Positions 35,701 through 48,802 of a stretch of 64,000 nucleotides of DNA are shown here, piece by piece; within the stretch, counting starts at the first letter, position 1; each line of letters starts with the position of its first letter. The notes under the pieces are model-generated. The model ran no database searches. It saw only the letters and a list, made by a program, of their open reading frames with translations, and was not told where the DNA came from. The translations under genes and the position numbers were made by a program. Source of the stretch: Pomacea canaliculata (lineage: Eukaryota > Mollusca > Gastropoda > Architaenioglossa > Ampullariidae); assembly GCF_003073045.1 (NCBI RefSeq), contig NC_037601.1:7613807-7677806 (forward strand), written 5' to 3'.

Positions 35701-38700
35701 TTTCCATTGTTATACTGCAAAGTAAAATGGCTCATTATCAATCAGGATCTACAGAAAAGGATCGACCTTCGCCACCTTGATATCTGCAGTGTGGACCCTC
35801 CTGGTTGTACAGACATTGATGATGCCCTGCACTGTCGGCGACTGGAAAATGGCAACTTTGAGGTAAGACTGGTTTTTCCAAGGGCCTTTAAAATGTGAAT
35901 TTGCTTATGCATATTGCACAACTTCAACAATTGTTTGGATATCTGCAGAAAGCCATTTAGTAAGGAACTGACAAACAGCTGTTGCCATGGAATTAATGGC
36001 TGTTATCGTTGATAATGAGTTGCTCTTTACACAGTCTGGTTTCCTTTTTATTCTGTTTTCACAGTTTTTATAATTTTTTTCACTTCACAGCATTAAAATA
36101 TGAATGATTGTTCATTGAATAAATTTTTCCAAAGAATGTTTTATTCCTGATCTTTTCATACATAATAAAGCAATTATTTTTTTATTCATAATAAGCAAAT
36201 GAATAAGTAATGGATAGACCTCAGTACTTTGCTGCAAAAACTATTAAAGTAAACAAACAACAACAAAAAAACCCACCTCAGTTTGATTTGCCTCTGTGTG
36301 GAATAACTGAGGCTTCTTGGAGTAAAGCATTTCATTCTAACAAGCAGTATGGTCTTTATCAGGTAGGTGTGCACATAGCAGACGTAAGCCACTTCATCCG
36401 GCCTAATACAGCCTTGGACAAAGAGGCAGCTAGCAGAGGAACAACAGTGTACCTGTGTGATCAGGTAATTTTTTTTCTGTGATTAGCCACTTTGAGCTTT
36501 ATATGCCATGTGTCAAAAAAAGTGGTCTCTTTAATACAGTTAATCTTTATATGGACCTGTTTCCATGGATTCCAACTTGACCTTGGTTTATTGCAGTGAG
36601 GGAAAAGCTTAGAAGCTATATGTGCCACAGTGGATAAGTTTTACTGCTAAATTGGATAGCTTCACAGTATAGTTCATGATGCTTTGCCCATGCCAGAAAA
36701 CACAACTCCATAACTGCCAAGAACAATAAGCTGTGGAGACAGGTCCATTACCAGAATACCCCCCAGAAAAAAGATGAGAGCAATATAGTAATTAGGCAAG
36801 TAGATAATTAGTTCTTTAGAATAGCTGAGATTAGTTCTTGTACTTGAAGCCTGTTACCTTTAACTCTGGACATGGCTTGGGCTTTAAAGTATATGTTAAA
36901 ATTGTTAACCCAAGCATACTGCACATAATACTGAATTGCATAAATGTACCAGCTAATTGCTTGCCATAGGAACAAACACAGACCAACTGAAGGCACACAG
37001 GTTGTGAAGCTGGGGGCAGAGAGAAAATTTGCTTGTATTAAGAATGTGTGGCACACCCGATTGATTGAAACATCAATGGTTTCACTTATTTTGTTTTCTG
37101 GGGCTTCATTTTGAGATGTGGGGATGGACCTTTAGACTTTAGAATTAATCCTTTCTGGTGATGTTGCCTTACTGGGATGTAATAAATCATGCTTCTAAAT
37201 TTTAGTTCTTGCTTATTTCAGAGAATAGACATGGTGCCAGAGTTGTTGAGTTCTAACTTGTGCTCTCTTCGCAGCAATGTTGAAAGGTAAACTATCTGTT
37301 TTTGAAGAGTTATTGTCGTCTGTGTGGGTAATATTTTTTAAGTGTTGTTTATTTATTCCATGCTATGCTCCTTGTAGCTTTCAGTAACAGAATTAATGAC
37401 TTTAATTTCAAAGAACTTATTGTTTAGCATCAGATAACAGGCTCAGAAAGAATTCACTTGCATTTAAATAATAAGTTTTTAGCTTTACCCATTGCTTTCT
37501 CTACAAAAGTGATCAAGTTGTGTTATGAACATTAAGATAACATCTCTAAATTCAGAAAATCTGCTTTTAATTAAGACAAGACATTTCATTACAGCTGACA
37601 GCTGTAAGACAACATATAAGAGCTGACATTTATTTTCTAGTTTGTTTTTATTTTTTTTTAATTTTCTGTTTTGTTAGTCTGATGAAAAGAAAGGAATCTG
37701 TTAAAAAAAAAGCTGCTTGCACTCTGTTTACAATCATATATCTTTACCTAGTCTTGGATTACAAATCATTGTACAATAGAACTTCACTTGTTTAGTGTAG
37801 TTATTGCTTATTCAAAATATAAAATTTTTGTTGCTGTTATTTCAATGAGAGGGTTTATTAGTTGTGGCTGCATCTTCTTCATGTGCAGATTTGCCTTTTC
37901 TGTTATATGGGAAATGAGTGAAAATGCTAAGATATTGAATACAAAGTATATGAAAAGCATCATATTTTCACGGGTAAGTGCTTTCATTGATGAACTTGGT
38001 ATTTATTTCTTTGATAAAACAAGGGGTGCATGTTCGAGAGAAAGATAATTTCTGTATCGAAATAGCCTAGGCACTAAATTTTGCAGTCTCCTTATACCTA
38101 ATCTTGACATTAATTCTTATGAATGTAATTACTAGTTTGTGCATCTGCTTATTTTAAATTGCAGACCTGTTTTCTAAATTATGACTAACATGTGTTCTTA
38201 ATTATGACTGCATCTAATACAATCATTACAGGCTTCATTGACTTATGCTGAAGCACAGATGATGATTGATGATACCAGCCGACAGGATACTGTGACTGTC
38301 AGCTTACGACACTTAAACAGACTTGCCAAAATTCTGAAAAAGCAGCGCATTCAGAATGGGTATGCATACTTACAAAATTTTTTTTTTTTAAAGATATGTA
38401 GTTTTGGCTATTGTGTACGATGAATGTTGGACATTCAGTAACCTAATTTATATAGCTTGAACAGCAATACATTTGACAAGATAATAACAACTTTTAAAGA
38501 GCTGAATACATTTTCGAGGTCTACCAGAGCAACATCACAGCAGTGATGACATGTAAGTGCTTTATTAAGAGTCTGTGAGATAGTGGATCAGACGTGAATT
38601 GGCATATCCATGACCTGGCATCCATATGTACATGGCAGTGTCTTTAGGAGGGTTGTTTGCTCCTGTTATATCCTCTGATATCTTGTATTCAGCTCAGCCC

Positions 38701-41700
38701 ATCCCAGCTGTTTGAAATATATTTCACTCCAATCATCCTTTAAATTAAACCAATCAAATGTAAATGCCATAATCATTGCTTGATGCTGTAAAATGTTTTA
38801 ACTGATGAAGACTTTCTTGATCTGTAGTGCACTCTGCCTGGCATCTACAGAAGTTCGCTTCTATGTAGACAGTGAGACGCATGACCCCATCGATGTGCAG
38901 GTGAAGGAACTTAGGTGAGGAAACAGCTTCTTAATTTGTCATTCATAAAACTGAAAAGTTGTTAGTGGTTGAATAACTCTTTATATTCCTCAATTTAAAA
39001 AAGCAAAAATTCCCTATGAATTATAGGGCTTGTAAATAAAAATACTTTTTTTTCAATTGCAGGGAAACAAATTCCATGGTGGAGGAGTTTATGTTGCTTG
39101 CAAACATCTCGGTGGCTGAGAAGATCAAGTCGGAGTTTCCAAACTCTTCATGTTTACGCCGCCATCCTGCACCTCCTCCCTCTAATTTTGAACCCCTTAT
39201 CAAGGCAGCAGCTTCTAAGGTAGGACAATAAAGGTCCAAAAACTAGAGGTGTTGCTGCTGGCAGTTTTCATGCCACTGAATTTATATGAAAAATATTTTT
39301 TGTTGCTCATTTGTCTGATTTACCATCACACAAATCCTACTTAATACTTAAGTTGAAACAGCCTCTGTATTTATTGCATTAAAATATTTACTTGTCTCTT
39401 GTTGTGGAAAATTTTCAGTGGTCTAAGTTTCTTTCTAGTTTCTCTGACATTGTTAAAGCTATGGCATGAAAACATGTTTATGCATCATCAGTATATATAC
39501 ACACTTTCAACAAATGACAAGGTCTTATCATCAAGGAAAGCTCAAGTAGCATGCTGAAGTCTACATATGCATAGACTCTTCAGAATTTATTTCTTCAGTT
39601 TTAAAGTGCCAGATTTTTATCCTAACTGAGCTGTCACTTTTTGTTTAATGACAGCCTGAGTGTGAACAATAGTCAGGTCGAGGAAGCAAGTACCAGTGGT
39701 GTTGAAGGTTACCATGTGACCTTTGTATCACATTTCTAGCCAATGCCGCTGCTAGGTTTACTTAATTACATCAGCAGAAGGATTATTTCTACTAAATATA
39801 TGTCTGCAGAATTTGAAGCTGGATGCCTCCTCAGGCAAAGCCTTGTCAGACAGTCTTGATAAGGCCATCTTTCCTGAAAACCCATTCTTCAACACCATGT
39901 TACGCATCATGACCACCCGCTGCATGATGCAAGCTGTGTACTTCTGCAGTGGCATGCTGCCAGAAGAGGAATACCAGCATTATGGCTTGGCCACGCCCAT
40001 TTACACACATTTCACATCTCCTATCAGAAGGTAAGCATGGACATGCCAGCCAGAATATTTCAGTGACATTTTCATGGCAGTAGTGTTTTAGATTGGTTCT
40101 TCTTTAGCAGACTTTTATCTGTGACAGCTGATTTCAAATAAAAAAAATGTATAGAACAGAATCCCAGCATGAGGCCAGGATCTTCACTTCACATTACCAG
40201 GCCAGTACTCTCTCACCGAAAACATGCGTGCACACACAAAGTACCATGGACAACACAGGACTACACGAATGGAGTTACTGCAAGATGTATTGCCAAAACA
40301 AGAAAGCCTTTAACGCTCTTTTGAAACTTGACACAGGCTAAATGGTTTTGAACAGAATGGCAGAGAGTTCCGTAGCTTAGTTCCATTGCATAAAAGAATT
40401 GCTTGCCCAAACATTTGGTGTGTTTGGCAGGTGTAGGATAGGATGGTCTGCTGAAGAAAGACTCTTTGAGAATAGTGATCGTACTAAATATTGAGGCAAG
40501 GGGGAAGTGATAGGTGAAACCGTGAAATGTGAAAGTCCAGCTTGTAATCAACTTGAGCAGATGCTGGATTTGCAGTACTGACAGGCTTTGCTTGCAGTGT
40601 TTGCTTGTCCAGGTTTTGTGGCACTAAGCAAAGTTTTATGGCTGACGAAAGCCAACACAACTTAAGGATGACATGGTATGACCTTTTGTCCTTACATTTG
40701 TAAAATATTTCTTCATTTCTGCATTCATCATTGATCTTTCAGTTTTTTTCATATGATAATATGCTAAATAAGTATTTTTACTCTTTTGAGTTAGGGCTTA
40801 GTCTGCCAATATGTTGATTGGTAATGACCACTAAAGTTTCTTCTGTTGCAGAGCATATTGTCAAAGTTGGTGATAGGGAGATCAAATTTCTCTAGTTCAG
40901 ATTCACAAAAAAGATGGATAATAAATGAAGGCATATTAATCTTATCAGTTTGTTGCTTATACAAAGGATAGCACATATCATTAAATGTAAAATATTTCCA
41001 CACACTGTACCAGACACGATGAGACAGCTGGCAAGCAAAGATTTGTGTGAAAGAGCAAGGGGCCTCTGTGACTAAAGCCTGATCTTTTGTGATTTATCTA
41101 GATACTCAGACATCATTGTCCACAGACTGCTAGCTGTTTGCATTGGAGCTGATGCTTCCTACCCTGAGCTGCTTGACAAACACCGAACGCAGGTACTTTC
41201 ACATTTTGTGCATAGTTCTGTCAGTATTGTTTGTTACAGTCATTGTATGGACTATGTCAGTCAAGAGAGTTGTAAAGCTTCTTAAGTAATCCCTTTGTTC
41301 TTCACATTATGGTTTTGTGCAGGTGTTGTGCAATAATCTCAACTATCGCCACAAGATGGCACAGTATGCGGGTCGAGCTTCTGTCAACCTTCACACACAG
41401 GTATGTTGCCAAGTACACCTTTGCTTGCAAAAACTTGTCCTGGTGCTTCATTTATAGCAGTACCATGTTTGCAGTCCTTGCATATGACCATTGTATCTTG
41501 TTGCTTTGGGGTTTGTTTTTTTTTTAACCTTGACATGTTTTCGTAACTTTCTGAAATAACAGGACATAGTTTTGCTATCTCTTCTTTAACACTGTTACTT
41601 TATTAACAATAAACTGTTCTGTCGGAGAACACAACATTTGTCATTTGCTTCCTACATCTCAATCTCCTTATGTAGGTTTGTGCTGGTTCCCAAGCAGAGT

Positions 41701-42844
41701 ATGAAAAACGGGGGAAAAAACAACCCATAAATCCTTTGCTTCTTTTCAGTTTTAGAAGGGATCGCAATACTGCTACTGATTGTTTGCTGGTTTAATTCTA
41801 TAACTTACTTTTCTTCCAACAGCTGTTCTTTAAAACCCGTGTCCAGGATGAAAACGGCTATGTGCTTTTTGTGAAAAAAAATGCACTGCAAGTTTTGATA
41901 CCGAAGTATGGTCTGGAGGGCACTCTTTTTCTGAATACACCTGATAAAGGAGTTGGTAGCATTTTTAAATATAATGAAGAGGTTAGTTTGGAAGTGTTCA
42001 TTTCTGATATTTTGTTACTTAGTTATTATATTTTCTGTATGTTTTAGTTTTATATGTGCATTACTGTTTATGCATTATTGTAATTAAGAAAAAGTATCAG
42101 TATTTTTGTAGCAATAACTTATTGTTTTCTTGGGTCACAAAAGTGCAACATCTGGCAAAAAATAATTTTACAGGTTTTTTCTTTTTTTAAAAAATTTTTG
42201 ATAACAATTCAGCCACATCTATCTGCACTTGCATAAAAATCCAAAATAAGAAAGTAATTTTACAAAAGTCCATAGGAAGTCCATTTGTGATGATTGTACA
42301 GGAAAATACGCAGAGTGCAGGAGAAGTGGTGTTCCGCGTGTTTGATCCCCTTACAGTTCAGCTGTCTATTGACCGGTCTAATGTGCAACACTTGAAGCTC
42401 TCTGTACGACTTGTCCACCCATATGTAAGTTGCAGAAGTTGGGTGTTTTTTTTTTTATAAGTTATCAGGTATCATCACATTGTGAAGAATATCTACCTTT
42501 ATCCTTTTTTAATGGCGTCACCTTAAAATCAGAGATCATAATTTTGGTGTAAAGGGCAATGACTGGGCACCATTTAAGTATTGAAAAAAAAAAAAATGAA
42601 CAAAAGACTTAAGTTCATATGCTGTTGTTCTGGGAGTAAAATAGTGTTATTTTGGGGATATACATGTGCAAACTGTATAGGAAGAGTTATAGCTTTTCAT
42701 CTACTTGCCGACCCTTGTGCAGCATGCTAATGTGATTATTATTTTTAAATAAACTATTAGATACCAGGATTCAGTGTTCCACCAGCAAGAGAAGGCCAAA
42801 CAACAGAGGGGACCGAACCACCTTCCAAAAAGAAAAAGGTGTGA
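29792..42844 (+). CDS. DIS3: exosome complex exonuclease/endonuclease RRP44 (DIS3), frameshift in exon 10
   Basis: Catalytic subunit of the RNA exosome, a 3'-5' exoribonuclease plus endoribonuclease in nucleus and cytoplasm. 23 exons: 29792-30016, 30630-30692, 31109-31203, 32010-32185, 32538-32611, 32827-32982, 33525-33680, 33863-33985, 34232-34369, 35297-35442, 35746-35862, 36363-36464, 37222-37286, 37889-37973, 38232-38359, 38828-38914, 39063-39219, 39810-40030, 41102-41192, 41323-41400, 41823-41981, 42302-42424, 42761-42844. About 949 aa, close to human (958). An N-terminal Cys cluster (C31, C36, C37, C39, C59) precedes the PIN domain with acidic residues D68, E96, D145 and D169/170. Cold-shock domains follow, then the RNB active site [12 protein letters not shown] (D468, D474, D476, D477), the conserved [13 protein letters not shown], and a C-terminal S1 domain with a basic tail. 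Exon 10 is 146 nt, one base short of frame near 35331 (the expected VGDKETE is lost). Read literally, the protein would stop before the RNB core. AATAAA lies at 42930. Confidence 0.97.
34745..34762. repeat. poly-A run in DIS3 intron
   Basis: Eighteen consecutive A following an ACACAC run. Confidence 0.9.
34856..35000 (+). repeat. interspersed repeat, copy sharing the GTACCnAGAGAAA motif
   Basis: In a DIS3 intron. It contains GGAGGAAACCAGAGTACCTAG followed by AGAAATCC, matching TGGAGAAACTGTAGTACCCAG at 14483-14503 in base order. This suggests a dispersed SINE-like family with at least two copies here. Borders are uncertain. Confidence 0.4.
40258..40575 (+). repeat. interspersed repeat in DIS3 intron
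   Basis: Non-coding sequence with the run 'GGCAGAGAGTTCCGTAGCTT', then 'TAGGATAGGATGGTCTG' and 'GATGCTGGATTTGCAGTA'. Its first part resembles the inserts at 12.2 kb and 25.77 kb. It is a likely non-autonomous mobile element; the family is unknown to me. Confidence 0.35.
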
Positions 42845-42929
42845 GAAGGAAACGTGCCTGTCAGCTGTTTCTGAAAAAATGTAAATGATGATAAACTGTC
42901 ATGTATACATACATTTATAACAAAAATAT

Positions 42930-42935
42930 AATAAA
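42930..42935 (+). terminator. poly(A) signal of DIS3
   Basis: AATAAA lies 86 bases after the DIS3 stop codon and is the first canonical hexamer downstream. Confidence 0.65.
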
Positions 42936-44088
42936 GATTTTGCTGTTGAAAACAAGTAATTATTGTGGCAGTGTTTCTTTGTACTAGTGACATTTTACCT
43001 TATTAATTTTTTTAACAACCAATTATGCAAGTGTAATGGTAAGAGCATCAGTATTATGGCAATTAAAAAGCAACTTAACATTTGCATGCTCAGAGAGATA
43101 AGTACTTTCCCTCTCTGTTAGCATGTGTGCAGACGTTCACAAAGAGATCTGAAAATGAATGTACATACTCTTTGAACCATATTTGACAGCATGCAGGCAC
43201 ACGTGATAAGCTTGTCATAAAATCTAAAAGCTGACAGAAAAGAGAGGTGATGAAATGTATAATACATTCATCAACCACATAAAAATTAACTTTTTTCCTT
43301 CACTAAACATAGCGATACTCAGTGCTCACAAAGCAGGTATTGCATTTCGTGACTCATGGCTGCCCTTCCTAAGTTTCTGACATCATGAATGGATGGTTGC
43401 GTTAAAATATATGTTGTTGAAATAGAATTGTGCATGCTGATTGAATGTAAATTTCATAACTTGTGTTTGTGAGGCAAGTCACCTGAAAAGTTCAAAATAA
43501 GTTGTGAAAAGGGTGCTGAAATCAGCTTAAAGGTAAAAAGTTCACCATAGAGCTGGAAAGTATGGTTCAACCCAGAGGAGGGCATGTCAGCCAATAAGCA
43601 ACCACTAGGGTGTTCCTCACCTGTCATCCCTGGATCAAACCATTCTTTCCTGCCCCAGGACAGAAGTTCAACCTGGACAGGCAGTCTACAAGGCTGAGAT
43701 CCCTGGCACTTTTTCTTTATGATATAATTAAGTTAAAGTTATGTCAAGATGACATTTTTTTTTTTTAGTTATGTGTCACAGATCATGTAAAAGTCGCCTT
43801 AGCTTCATTTTTTTAAATATGCAATTTAGCATAATGGGGTTAAAAAAAAACCATCAGCAGCTTGAAATGTTTCTGGAGATGATGCACATATTAAAAAAAA
43901 AAAGCAAGATTCTAATACTAGAACAGCACTAAAGATGACTGCATACCAGCACACAAAATATATCACTGCATACCAAAAGCACATACTCACAAAAAACTTG
44001 AGATGTTATCACATAGAGTTAAATGAAAGACTTGCTCAGTCACATCAACCTTTGGAAGACTATGAATTCACAGGCATGTCAGCTGAAA
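42936..44088. other. convergent intergenic space
   Basis: Between the 3' ends of DIS3 (+) and the ASB-type gene (-). AT-rich, with A-runs near 43845 and 43893. The block near 43565-43710 is GC-richer and may be a repeat remnant. No gene is seen. Confidence 0.45.
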
Positions 44089-47000
44089 TCATCCATAACA
44101 TAGCCTGCTGTTTGAGTGGTCTCTGAGATAAAGATAGTCAATCAACTGGCTTGGAAGTTGAAGTTGGGAAAGTTTCTTGTAACTGCAGGTTTTACCTATC
44201 GCTTTTCGCACCACAAGTCGGCATGTCTGCTTCAGGGTAAGTACTTTAGGCTGGGTGTCTAGCAACCACTCTGCCAGCCACCCAGACTCAAGTGCCTGAA
44301 TAGAGTTTTTTGCAGCAAAGTGTCTGAGATCCAGCCTCAGCAAACTTTTGTCTTTCCGGAGATCATATCCTGCTTGGTGCAAAACACTCAAACTCTGCAC
44401 AATGCCATCAACGTTTTCTCGTAACACCATCAGCAAGTTGATCAAAACTGTATTGCCTTCATCATCCTCTTCCTGTGTCAGTCCTCCTCTTCTTATAAGT
44501 TCATCAACGAAATATGGATTGTAACAATGTACCTCCGAGGCCATATGCAGTGGGGTCTTTCCCATCTGTTCTGTTTTGAGCAAGTCAGCACCATGGTCCA
44601 AAAGGAAGTCAAAGACAACATAGGACTGCTGGTGACAGATGCAGTGATGGAGATAAGTATTTCCTGTTGTAAACCGCATGCTACCTCCTTCCTCCTCATC
44701 TTCAATGGTGATGCCAACCTGCTTGTTGATCTCAGCACCTGCAGAAAATACACACACGAAGAATAGACAAAGCAGCGGACAAGAATATTTCAAGATAAAT
44801 TCTTCGACCATAAACCCATGGAATATCAAGTATCCATGATAATGTCTTTGCATGAGTTGTACCTTGTGATTTTGTGAGACTGCTTTATAGCACTCGCGCA
44901 ATTTTCAGTCATTCCCAACATAAATCAATAACTCTTAACATATTACCAATTTTCAGCATAAATCAATTATTCTCTTAACATAAATCAATGATTTAAGTCT
45001 GTAGGCATTATCTGACATCACGGCATTACATCCTAAGCTTGGTCATCTTGTGGAACCAATAGAAGCTTTAGTTGTATTAATGGAAGTATCAGTAATATTA
45101 AATTCAAGATGGCACTTCCTGGAATTGCTTATATAAATGCTTATATGAAATAATCTGCCATCATGCCAAAGCAGCTGCTGGAAAATCCCTAAAGAAATGG
45201 TCACAACTGCTTCTTTTTAAAAGTAAAACGCTACTGAGGCCCATACCTGCTAACAACAGCATCTCAGCTAGCTCTGGATCAAAAGGCCAACCTTCTTCTG
45301 GGATGTGACGAAGCACAAGCTGCAAGGGTGTTAAAAACCAGCAATCTGCCCCATTGTAAGTGATCTTTCCCTGGCGATTCGGATCTGCACCTGATTGTAA
45401 AATAACCATCCATGCATCAATGATTGTCGCAAAAGCTTCATGTATGGTAGAAAACATGTCTAACCCTTGTTACTCTCTGGTTAATCAGAGTTTATAAGTT
45501 CCTTTATGAAATACACTAATATACAATAATATCAAAAACCATTGTGGAGTATGTTCTTGCCAACTGCACATGATTTTAATTTTTTTCATTATAAAATTCA
45601 TTTGTATACAGATATGCAAACAAAACTCTTGTAATACTCTTCAATATTCCTAAACCTATTTGCGCTTTTCTTTTGTTTCACAGACATTTTCATCTTGGCA
45701 CAAATCAGAAGTTCCTAGAGCCATTTTATATGTAATGTTGTTTCAAAGAAATCGCTATCATATCTTTATAATTGTTAGAAATACATTCAAAATCATCAAA
45801 CTTGTTCGTCTGTTGCTCAAAATTTTTCTATTGTCTCCCTCTGACCTCATGAGACTCTAAATAAAACTGGAAATGTGACATGGAAGAAAAGTCATTTCTC
45901 GTCATGTCATTTTCTGCCTGCTTTATTACACAACAAGCATTGATCTTAATGTTTTGTGTTAGAGTGTGTTTTGCTAAGATTGCAATTATATGAAACGAAA
46001 AACTATTTCCTTCTAAAATTGTTCTAGCACCACCTGGTACATTTTGTGGACTACATATTTGGTACAACTTTAGTATAGCACCAAAGTTGCTATTTACAAC
46101 AGAAAGAGGATGATATGTAAGCTATTCCTTCAGTCACCTGACATTTGGAAGGACTACTTATTATGGTTTAGGGGTTAGTGTTAGAGATTACAGTTAGGGA
46201 TTAGTTAGTGAATGGGCATCAACTGGGCAAAGCAGCCAGCATAAAATCCTATAATTTCTGTAACTCTGCCCCCTACATCTTCATTTCTGTATTAGAGGCA
46301 TCGACTGTGATACTGTACAAAAGTTGTCTGCCATTCTCTATAGCACAGCTGCTTGGTAAAATGATCTTTAGAATCAATGACTTACCGTTTTCAAGAAGAC
46401 AATGCACCATTTCCTTGTTTTTCCACTGGATAGCTATGCACAATGCAGGCAAATAAAAACGCCATGGAGGGTCATTAAATGTCAGAAGCTTATTAATCGT
46501 ATAGCCTTTAAGCTTCTCTGCTGTCTCCTTCACCTGAAAAATGCAAGAACTACCATTGTTTCAGGTGACCCAGCTGGTGTTCAGATGGTTCAACAATTAA
46601 ATAACAGTCTAGGGAAAAATGTCTCTCTTTAAAAACCTTTATTTTTATTAATTTTTTAAAAAAATATAAAACAGAAACACATTTTCTCAGACTCAGTTGT
46701 CTACTAAAAGTTCCCCAAGCCTTCTGAATACTGAGTACTCAATTTACTACCAACTATTTACGTACAAGACACTATGCCCATATATGTACCATAAGCTAAA
46801 CCACTTTAACAGTTTATCTGTGTGGCAGAAAATGTTCTGGTCTCAAGCAGAAGAAACAGAAAATGATGTATTTTCTTGAGTCTTAAAAACTTCAGACCAA
46901 GTTAAACTTGAGATTTTGTTTGAGTTCAAATTTATAGTTTTTTTAAACATGATATTTCATGGCACAACAGATCGTCTACGTAACAGGCATCTTAAAGTGT

Positions 47001-47620
47001 TTATGGTGTTCGCCCTTATTGGTTACAATTGTATTTTTCGACGTCATATCAAGGTATTTAACATGACAAGTGATATCGTCTGCAATCTCATTGAATAGAA
47101 AGATGTGCTGTACAGATAGGCCGTGGAATTGTGTATAGTGAATGAGCTGCCTGATGATACAGATATTTTAGTTTTTTCGCATCAGTTGCCCAGCTGGTAA
47201 AGTTCGTAAAATTTGTTCCTTCGTTGTCCTGCTTTCATTTATTATGTACGATTTCTTGCCATTTTGCATCTTCTGTAGTCCAGTGTACAACTATATCCGT
47301 TTCCCTGCGATGACTAGAAATAACTATTAAATCCCTACTTGTGGTAAACATATTACTATAGTAATTGCAAACAGGTTTCTCCAGTTATGTGTACATGTCG
47401 TCTGCATATAGGCTAGTACTGAAGTTGTACGTAATAATTACTGTAAGTAAATACACTCAAGTATATTCCACCATACCTTCTCAACATCGTGTCGCAATAA
47501 AGCGTCTTTGAAATGAGACCCATGAGGATAAGAACTCTGAGTCAGTTTCTTTATACATCTGTCTATTATGGAAGGAACTTTTGCATAGAAATGAAGAATT
47601 ATATCCAGATCAATGTCCAT
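44089..47620 (-). CDS. ankyrin repeat and SOCS box (ASB-type) protein
   Basis: Four coding exons on the minus strand: 47620-47477, 46533-46386, 45390-45247 and 44738-44089. Phases agree (1086 nt, 361 aa). Ankyrin units are visible across exon borders: MVHCLLENGADPNRQG, then a longer unit ending MLLLAGAEINKQ, then TYLHHCICHQ...FLLDHGADLLKTEQMGKTPLHMAS and LHQAGYDLRKD. Exons break at the same place, the G of the ankyrin NG/AG-A turn. The C-terminus (about 312-351) is a SOCS box: the elongin-binding BC box LKQTCRLVVRKAI and a cullin-box-like LSQLQLPSQLIDYLYL. ASB proteins are substrate adaptors of elongin B/C-Cullin 5 ubiquitin ligases; the substrate is unknown. The chosen ATG is the first in frame after an upstream stop. 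Which vertebrate ASB it matches is not clear. Confidence 0.85.
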
Positions 47621-48802
47621 GATGTTCAGCAGACTAACAAACAGGAAGTCTTCAACTCGTCTTCAGAGGTTTTTGCCCCTGATTCTTGGCATCAGAGGAA
47701 AAGCAAGTTGACAGGGCTCTGTATGCAGCACATTAAAATGCTACCAGCAAAGAAGAGGCCTTGTCCAAACAGTAGAATAGTTTTTTGACTAAATATGTTA
47801 CGACCCCGCATGGCCTAAACTCATAAACACTAGTTCAAAAACAGACTGCGAGCAGAAATAAGGGAAACAAATCAGACACTCTTGACACTGGAAGAGTTGC
47901 ATTCCCATCCTCAAGGATTGCTGGCAGGTGATGAGGATGAGATCAATGTGTAAAGGAAAATGTCGTCAACGGACGTGTGAAGTACTAACTTTCTGCATAC
48001 TGGTAGTCTGATCGTAAATTAAAATTATACAATAATTTCGTTTTGATCCATGCATGCGGCGAGTTTTATTTCAAAGAGGCCTTTTCGTGACGTCGTTATG
48101 GCAAGCAGATAACTTTCTTCTTTGAATGGCTTCTAACTACCACAACTTTCAGGTTTGGTGCAGAATGCAGTTTTCTCACTCATCGTCCAGCTCCACCCTA
48201 ACATCTCTTTCCCGGTGAGCGTACCTGTGAACGCGATAGCAAGGATCGATCGAATAATAATGCACAGAACTGCCCCAAAAAGAATGCAATGAAATAGAAC
48301 TATAAAAAAACACAGCTAATATTTGCGAATCAATATAAAATATTTAAAGAGGACTAAAAAGTTTTTTTAAATCTACTTTGCAACAGTAATTGGCAGCTTA
48401 TCTAAGAAACATGGGTTATGTCACGGTCCGTGGGTTATGCAGCGTGTTATATTTACTACCGATTACCCGTTGCGCCCGCAACAAGCCAACAGAAGCGGGG
48501 GATTCTAAGTTTGAAAACAAAACTAACATCTGTTATACATTCAATTTAAAATAGTTAAATAATTCAGAATATATGCTCGTAATTATAAGCAGACTTGCAA
48601 TCGCCGTTAAGAAACTAAAAGTAGGCAACCTAAGTTAGGGAAAATTTCATTGGTTGAATTTATCCAATAGCATGATAGGTAAGCAGGAAAAGGAAATTAT
48701 GGTCGAGCGTTTGTACCCACGAGAGAAAATGCTAGAGGAGAGCGCTTGACACCTAAAGTGCTTTTGTTACTTTGTGCTTCATTAAAATAAATATTGATCA
48801 AC
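47621..48802. promoter_or_regulatory. divergent intergenic region, ASB-type gene and PTPN1 orthologue
   Basis: About 1.2 kb separates two divergent start codons. Near the phosphatase side an inverted CCAAT box (ATTGG, 48648-48652) and a direct one (CCAAT, 48663-48667) lie 10 bp apart, about 140 bp upstream of the ATG. No TATA box is convincing. Whether both genes share this promoter is open. Confidence 0.35.
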
